The notes below the pieces were generated by a model. The model worked only from the letters and a program-made list of their open reading frames with translations. It was not told the DNA's origin and made no database searches. The translations under genes were made by a program, and so were the position numbers. From Streptomyces zhihengii (lineage in GTDB: Bacteria; Actinomycetota; Actinomycetes; Streptomycetales; Streptomycetaceae): a DNA stretch of 64,000 bases. Positions 62,616-64,000 of this stretch are shown here, in pieces; position 1 is the first letter of the stretch; each line of letters begins with the position of its first letter. The stretch is from assembly GCF_016919245.1 (NCBI RefSeq), contig NZ_JAFEJA010000002.1, forward strand, positions 2,110,501 to 2,174,500. The letters run 5' to 3'.

Positions 62616-63407
62616 TCATCGGACCAGCGCCGTGCGCAGCCGTCGCAGGGCGAGGGCCAGAGTGAGGGTCCCGAGGATCAGCAGATAGCCCGCCGCGACG
62701 GCGACGCCGCCGTCGACGACCCCTGTGGCGGGCAGCCGGATGAGCTGGATGGCGTGGTACAGCGGCAGGCATTCGACGACGATCTGCACAGGCCGGGGGT
62801 AGACGCCGAGCGGGTAGAAGGTGGTGGCGAAGAGGAACATCGGCAGCATGAAGAGCTGGACGAGCTGGAAGTCATGCCAGCTCCGCACGAAGGTGACCAC
62901 CGCCAGACCGAGGGACGCGAAGGCGAAGCCGACGAGTAGCGCCCCGGGGAGGACGAGGAGGGCCCATGGCGAGGTCACCATGCCGAAGGCGGCGAGGGCG
63001 GCGGCGAAGACCACGGTGACCGCCGTGCCGCGCAGCAGTGCCCACAGCACCTCGCCGAAGGCGATGTCGCGCACGGACAGCGGGGTGGAGAGGATCGCGT
63101 CGTACGTCCGCAAAGTCCGCAGCTTCGCGTAAAGGTTGAACGTTGTCTCGTCCATTGCGCCGTTCATGGCGGCGGTGGCGAGCAGCGCCGGTGCGACGAA
63201 CGCCGCGTAGCCTCCCTGGTCCGGCCGCAGTCCCGGCACCTCGCCGACGAGTGCTCCGATGCCCACGCCGAGTGAGAGCAGGTAGAGCACCGGCTCGAAG
63301 ATCTCCGCGAGCAGCAAGTGCCAGCTGTGCCGGTAGACGACCAGACTGCGCTCCACGAGCGCGACGGGTCCGGACAGGGCGGGCCACCCCCTGGGGCAGG
63401 CGGGCAC
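62616..63407 (-). CDS. ABC-2 type transporter permease (A)
   Basis: A 263-residue membrane protein with GTG start after AAGGAA. About six hydrophobic segments (FEPVLYLLSLGVGIGALVGE, ALLRGTAVTVVFAAALAAFG, FMLPMFLFATTFYPLGVYPR). The ABC-2 signature near the end is FATTFYPLGVYPRPVQIVVE. It forms half of an exporter with the next gene and an ATPase expected beyond the edge. The likely role is export of the product of this operon, or self-resistance. Confidence 0.9.
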   Translation of the reverse strand: MPACPRGWPALSGPVALVERSLVVYRHSWHLLLAEIFEPVLYLLSLGVGIGALVGEVPGLRPDQGGYAAFVAPALLATAAMNGAMDETTFNLYAKLRTLRTYDAILSTPLSVRDIAFGEVLWALLRGTAVTVVFAAALAAFGMVTSPWALLVLPGALLVGFAFASLGLAVVTFVRSWHDFQLVQLFMLPMFLFATTFYPLGVYPRPVQIVVECLPLYHAIQLIRLPATGVVDGGVAVAAGYLLILGTLTLALALRRLRTALVR

Positions 63408-63417
63408 GGTGTTCCTT

Positions 63418-64000
63418 TCAGCGGTGCAGGCGGCGTGCGTAGCCGCGGTGGGCGAGGACGGTGCCCGCGAGGGCGAGGGCGGCGAGGTAGCCGGCGTGGG
63501 CGGCGGCCGGGCCCGCGGGAGCGGTCCCGAGCGCGACGCCGCGTACCAGCTCGGTGCCGTGGTAGAGCGGAGTGAGCGTGACCGCCCACTGGAGCCAGCC
63601 GGGGAGCTGGCCGACCGCGAAGAAGGTGCCGGAGAACAGGTAGAGCGGCATGGCGACGAACCGGTACGCGCCGTTGAGGCGGCTGGGCCGCTCGACGCCC
63701 ACCGCCCAGGCGCACAGCGGCGCTGCGAACGCCATGCCGACGAGCAGGACGCACGGGAGCAACAGCGCCCCGGTGGCTGGGCCGGTCACCCCGAAGGCGA
63801 GGAGCACGAGCACGAAGGCGAGGGCGCTGACGGCGATCCGGAAGGCGATGAACATCAGGTGCCCGGTTAGGATGTCGCCGGGACTCAGCGGTGTCGCAGC
63901 CGCCGCCGGGTAGGCGCCCCGGGGGCGGGTCGCCTCGTGCACCGGATAGGTAGCCTCCACGAAGGCGTTCTGCATCGCGGACGCGGCCAGCAGCCCCGGA
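63418..64000 (-). CDS. ABC-2 type transporter permease (B), partial
   Basis: The frame is open to the window edge (5' end missing). Hydrophobic segments include MFIAFRIAVSALAFVLVLLA, LLLPCVLLVGMAFAAPLCAW and MPLYLFSGTFFAVGQLPGWL. Its end (FSGTFFAVGQLPGWLQWAVT then LTPLYHGTELVRG) is the ABC-2 signature that permease A also shows. The stop lies 10 bases before the start of permease A, so the two are co-transcribed and probably form a heterodimer. Confidence 0.88.
   Translation of the reverse strand, partial: PGLLAASAMQNAFVEATYPVHEATRPRGAYPAAAATPLSPGDILTGHLMFIAFRIAVSALAFVLVLLAFGVTGPATGALLLPCVLLVGMAFAAPLCAWAVGVERPSRLNGAYRFVAMPLYLFSGTFFAVGQLPGWLQWAVTLTPLYHGTELVRGVALGTAPAGPAAAHAGYLAALALAGTVLAHRGYARRLHR

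Noticed and set aside
60629..62665. 678-residue plus-strand ORF over the aminotransferases
   Set aside because: Antisense shadow of two aminotransferase genes with conserved PLP sites.

Overview
The window is very GC-rich actinobacterial DNA. Codon use, GTG starts, ATGA/GTGA gene overlaps, a LAL-type LuxR regulator, DUF5753-type XRE regulators, a spore-associated-protein-A-like secreted protein and secreted M4/S8 proteases all point to Streptomyces or a close relative. The many transposase relics, two apparently intact insertion sequences, broken genes, a MobF relaxase-helicase and blocks of small orphan genes suggest a chromosome arm or an integrated plasmid rather than the conserved core. 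I saw no tRNA, rRNA, integrase, telomere or cas gene.

Layout. 0-10.3 kb: the end of an effector-type operon with an EACC1-like protein, then small orphan genes and two GNAT acetyltransferases mixed with pseudogenes (an IS5-like transposase, a frameshifted orphan, a partial duplicate of a GNAT gene, a Suppressor-of-fused relic). 10.7-19.8 kb: an AsnC/Lrp regulator, a large LAL regulator divergent from a secreted M4 metalloprotease, and a frameshifted secreted subtilase. 20-24.3 kb: another transposase relic, an unknown 498-residue protein, a decayed orphan type I-E-like CRISPR array without cas genes, and a junction where an ABC-transporter 3' end abuts a regulator that has lost its DNA-binding N-terminus. 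24.3-31.7 kb: a minus-strand gene set with a tandem double-HATPase protein, an unknown protein, a radical SAM/SPASM-like enzyme with CX3CX3C cysteines, a PCMT-like methyltransferase and two XRE/DUF5753 regulators. Structured hairpin DNA separates some of these genes, and an intact IS4-family element has inserted just upstream. 31.9-36.4 kb: a TPR regulator coupled to a GNAT, a SUKH protein, a TauE/SafE permease and an ISL3 relic.

36.6-46.4 kb: a second block of small accessory genes. It shares an upstream element and GNAT paralogues with the first block, and it ends in a 1563-residue MobF relaxase-helicase beside a divergent coiled-coil gene. 46.7-52.5 kb: an orphan gene, an AraC relic, a DUF1963 protein, a barstar-family gene split at codon 6 by an IS3-family element, and an unknown gene. 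53.4-55.5 kb: a SapA-like secreted protein and an MFS transporter with similar hairpin leaders.

55.5-64 kb (continuing past the edge): a tightly coupled minus-strand operon with a GH65-type enzyme, NAD-dependent epimerase, HAD phosphatase, RfaE2-like nucleotidyltransferase, class III and DegT-type aminotransferases and two ABC-2 permeases. It looks like part of a pathway that makes and exports an amino-sugar or aminocyclitol product. The candidates for undescribed biology are the radical SAM/methyltransferase/double-HATPase locus, the GNAT-paralogue accessory modules with their shared upstream element, and the 55-64 kb operon.
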